From contig NC_092562.1 in NCBI RefSeq assembly GCF_037975245.1, positions 11,136,001 through 11,200,000 of the forward strand: a stretch of DNA of 64,000 nucleotides, given 5' to 3'. Source of the stretch: Apostichopus japonicus. Lineage: Eukaryota; Echinodermata; Holothuroidea; Aspidochirotida; Stichopodidae. This document shows, in pieces, positions 61,255 through 64,000 of this stretch. Positions within the stretch are counted from its first letter, which is position 1. Each line of letters begins with the position of its first letter. Both the position numbers and the translations under genes were made by a program. Under the pieces are notes generated by a model. That model ran no database searches and was not told where the DNA came from. It saw nothing but the letters and a program-made list of their open reading frames with translations.

Positions 61255-63755
61255 CATAACTTAAGCATTTTACACATGTGAAGACACAAAACTGAAAGAC
61301 CCCCATCCACCATATCCCCAAACCTAGTCAGACAACCGAAAACTGGAAATATTGCATCTTACAAGGACCAAGCGACACCGGAATTATACCGTATTATGAC
61401 ACTTAACATGGAGGTTTGAAATAATAATGTAACTTCAGCTGTTTTTCCGAGTATATAGTGTCACAGAAAACCATGTAAAAGACATTATGGTGTCCCCTTC
61501 ACGACACCCACTCCGTCCCACTATCTCCGCCACCCCCCCCCCTCTTTTCATAAACATCATAGAGCACATAAATACAGATTAAAACCATGTATATATATAT
61601 ATATATATACCAACGAGCTGCATATGTTAAATTGTACATGCCATATGCCCACTTTGATCGATTGATACCATTATCAACTGGTATATGTTTACTTAAAAAT
61701 CATGAAATGAAATTAATTGTTTCCACATTGTAGTTGTCAGCGTATTTCGTATTTGAAAGAAGCCGAAGGGAGAAAAACGCATAAAAGAAGGGGAAAAAGA
61801 CATTGATATGTAACATCAAGAGGGAGGATCTCTTCGTACATATCATCACCTAAGGATAGATAATATAACTTCCTCCAACTTATTCAGGACCCTTGACGAG
61901 TCGAATGACTTTTGTCCTATAACCGCGCATTAAACATGCATGTTTTTTTCTTTTTTTTTGGTTTTTTTTTTGTGAGTTCAGTTGAAATATGTTCATATCA
62001 TCTGAACGAGTAAAAAGCCTATGTCATGCCCTTACAATTTTTTTGGGGGGGGCGGTGGGTTTGGGGTTGTGAGTGGACTTGTTTTAGATTGGACTGCTAG
62101 CCTGGGGGAAGGGTCTACGAAGTGTAGTACCCCCCCCCACCACATTTTTGATTCAGTAAAGGGGCTTAAATGTGAAGTGCTTATAAAATTCCAAAACCAG
62201 CAAAGCAAGTTTGCAGAATTTTGCATGTACCTATTTATTCTAAAGTTGCTGACAAGTTTTTTCGTTGGTGGTATTTTTTTCTTCTTTATATGCGGTACTT
62301 AATTCTTTTGGTCTGTAACAATAGCTCAAAGGTGATTTGATTTTTGACCTGTGGCAAAAGAAAAGCTTCCACTAAAGTACTGTATGGTGCAACTTCTTTT
62401 ACCGCGTAGATTCATGTTTTGGCTGAGATATTGACTGGTGAAATTTGTCACAGTTTGCGGCAAAAGTGACTGAAACATAGCAGGTGGTGTGCGGTCATAG
62501 ACGTAGATTACCATTTAGCGGCGGTTGAGGGGGGGGGGGGGGTGAGTTTGGGAGCGGAGTGGGGGCCTTAAGTTTCCCTCTACTGTTTTAACCTTGGATT
62601 GGGAGGGTACAAACTTTGCCTATATTAGGTTATGAAGATCACATAACAATAATTATTTTTATATGATGATGTATCTGTAACAATATATACTGTACCACAT
62701 ATATGCTACAAAGTCAATTTAAAGGTATGCTGTATTGGCCCCAAATATGCTAGATACTCAAATACGGTTACCTTTGATCAAAATTCTTAAACTCACTTTT
62801 CCTCACTGGGACATTCAGTCATCGTGTGTGTACCTTAAACATGTCTGAGAATAATTTGGAGAGTAAATTTAAGACCTCCAGAAAAGGGTTTTTTTTTTGC
62901 AAAACTTCTAGCAATTATAGCATGCTATAATTTGGGGCCGATACTTACTACATAGTGTTTTACCTCAACCATTGAAGATATCAAAAATTCGTATTGCGTC
63001 GTCATTAAAAACGTTTCAACCCCCTTGCAATACTGAAGAAAATCAAGAGAATATAGAAATGTTTTTTTCTTGCAAAACCTGTAGCAATCTTTAACAGACG
63101 ATTATAAATTGGGGGACTTTACTTAAAAATTGAAATTTTGCAAACCATGTCGAACAAAAGTCATAAATCCAATAATTTGTTCCTAGTGAAATATTTTGGC
63201 GGACATGAGAGTATACTAAATATGATATACTTTAAGTAGCCTACCCTAATCTACCGTGTCGTTTATGATTTCACCAGAATGTGACAAATCCAACGCAAAC
63301 TCCTCACCCTCTTTACAGCTTTTTCCTGTTTTCATTCAAGTTTAAGTTTAACAAAGACTATAAGATCTTGGTGCGAACATGCGTACCGTTATCATTCGAA
63401 ACTTACATGGTGTGAACAAAGCTATCGTATGAACGTGTTCGCCAAAGTGGAATAAATACTATATGTCAACGGGGGGTCAAGTAAACAATTGATGAGCGCC
63501 GAAATATCAATATATTTTACAATAGACATTTCGAGGGTTTGTAGAAAGATGCACTTACCTTGGGTACTGTCAATATTGACACACCTGACTATAACGTGCT
63601 CAATATCACACCCTCCGGGTACCCCGTCATTCAATGTTACAATTACTTTTATCATATCACATATTTTTAAATCACTCTTACAATTTTTTTTTTCCTCTCG
63701 CTATGACCTTTTTTTTTTAATAAAGAAGAAAAAGCTGCTCTCATAAGCCTACCAC
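61255..63755. other. Noncoding stretch
   Basis: Contains a short (AT)n near 61590, poly-C near 61533, poly-G near 62044 and 62530, and a diverged direct duplication (TTTTTGCAAAACNTNTAGCAAT near 62888 and 63062). No gene recognised. Confidence 0.5.
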
Positions 63756-63759
63756 ATGT

Positions 63760-63960
63760 GATCCACCGCGCGGGACGGGCGTGTATGGTGTGCCTATTGT
63801 GTGCCAAAAGTCCTGAAATCGACATATGTCGACTTACATTGACACATGTCGGTTTCTCGTGCTCTCATTGGACGATCAGTGTCACGTGTTGTATACTACA
63901 GCTCTGATTGGAAGAAATCGACGCCTAGTGTGCCATACGTCCTGTGGATCATTTGGGGTG
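63760..63960. promoter_or_regulatory. Promoter-like patch at right edge
   Basis: Within 200 bp: a CpG-rich start (CCGCGCGGGACGGGCGTG), the 14-bp palindrome TCGACATATGTCGA, two ATTGG (inverted CCAAT) boxes near 63867 and 63907, and an E-box GTCACGTG near 63881. No TATA box or coding exon follows inside the window. Confidence 0.35.
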
Positions 63961-64000
63961 GGGTATAGAAGGGGCACAGGTCCCCCGGCTGTCCCTTCTG

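Overview
The window is animal nuclear DNA, almost certainly from a marine invertebrate and plausibly an echinoderm such as a sea cucumber. That last guess rests on the general look of the repeats and was not tested. Evidence for an animal genome: small exons bounded by GT/AG splice sites with matching phases, LDLA/EGF/YWTD receptor modules, tRNA-derived SINEs, many (AT)n microsatellites, long G and C homopolymer runs, and many short inverted-repeat transposons. No operons, rRNA, CRISPR arrays or complete transposase genes were seen.

Region 1 (about 2.2-19.1 kb, plus strand) holds most of an LDL-receptor-family gene. Ten well-supported exons (2265-15592) encode, in order, at least four LDL-receptor class A modules, an EGF module, a calcium-binding-type EGF module, a YWTD beta-propeller and a closing EGF module. 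The splice phases close exactly across all ten exons. A weaker terminal exon (18682-18872) with a stop and an AATAAA would finish the gene without a transmembrane segment. The 5' end is not in the window. Upstream lie a 30-bp tandem array and a cluster of eight GTCACGTGTGTGAC-type motifs.

Region 2 (about 19.1-27.7 kb) is repeat-dominated: a 99-bp satellite interrupted by a tRNA-Arg-like SINE, a 260-bp tandem family, a 1-kb CAGTCAGACACATAG-type array, and two inverted copies of a dispersed repeat.

Region 3 (27.7-33.9 kb, minus strand) holds a two-coding-exon gene for a 581-residue protein. It has a basic N-terminus, a low-complexity acidic middle with 7-residue repeats, and a C-terminal domain whose Cys...Asp-x-His layout recalls tegument-type (C76-like) deubiquitinases. 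A probable noncoding first exon with a TATA box and a palindromic CRE lies at about 33.8-33.97 kb.

Region 4 (34-64 kb) shows no convincing coding gene. It carries satellites, microsatellites, many small transposons, a U2-snRNA-like 5' fragment fused to other sequence, and a promoter-like patch at the right edge.

The strongest new-looking material is in the mobile DNA. Seven short elements have hAT-type ends, most with exact or near-exact 8-bp target duplications, and several unrelated-looking families share one internal module. Four 'nano' palindromes of 23-36 bp are each flanked by 8-bp direct repeats, as if they transposed. One pair of MITEs shares a single outer target duplication around captured DNA.
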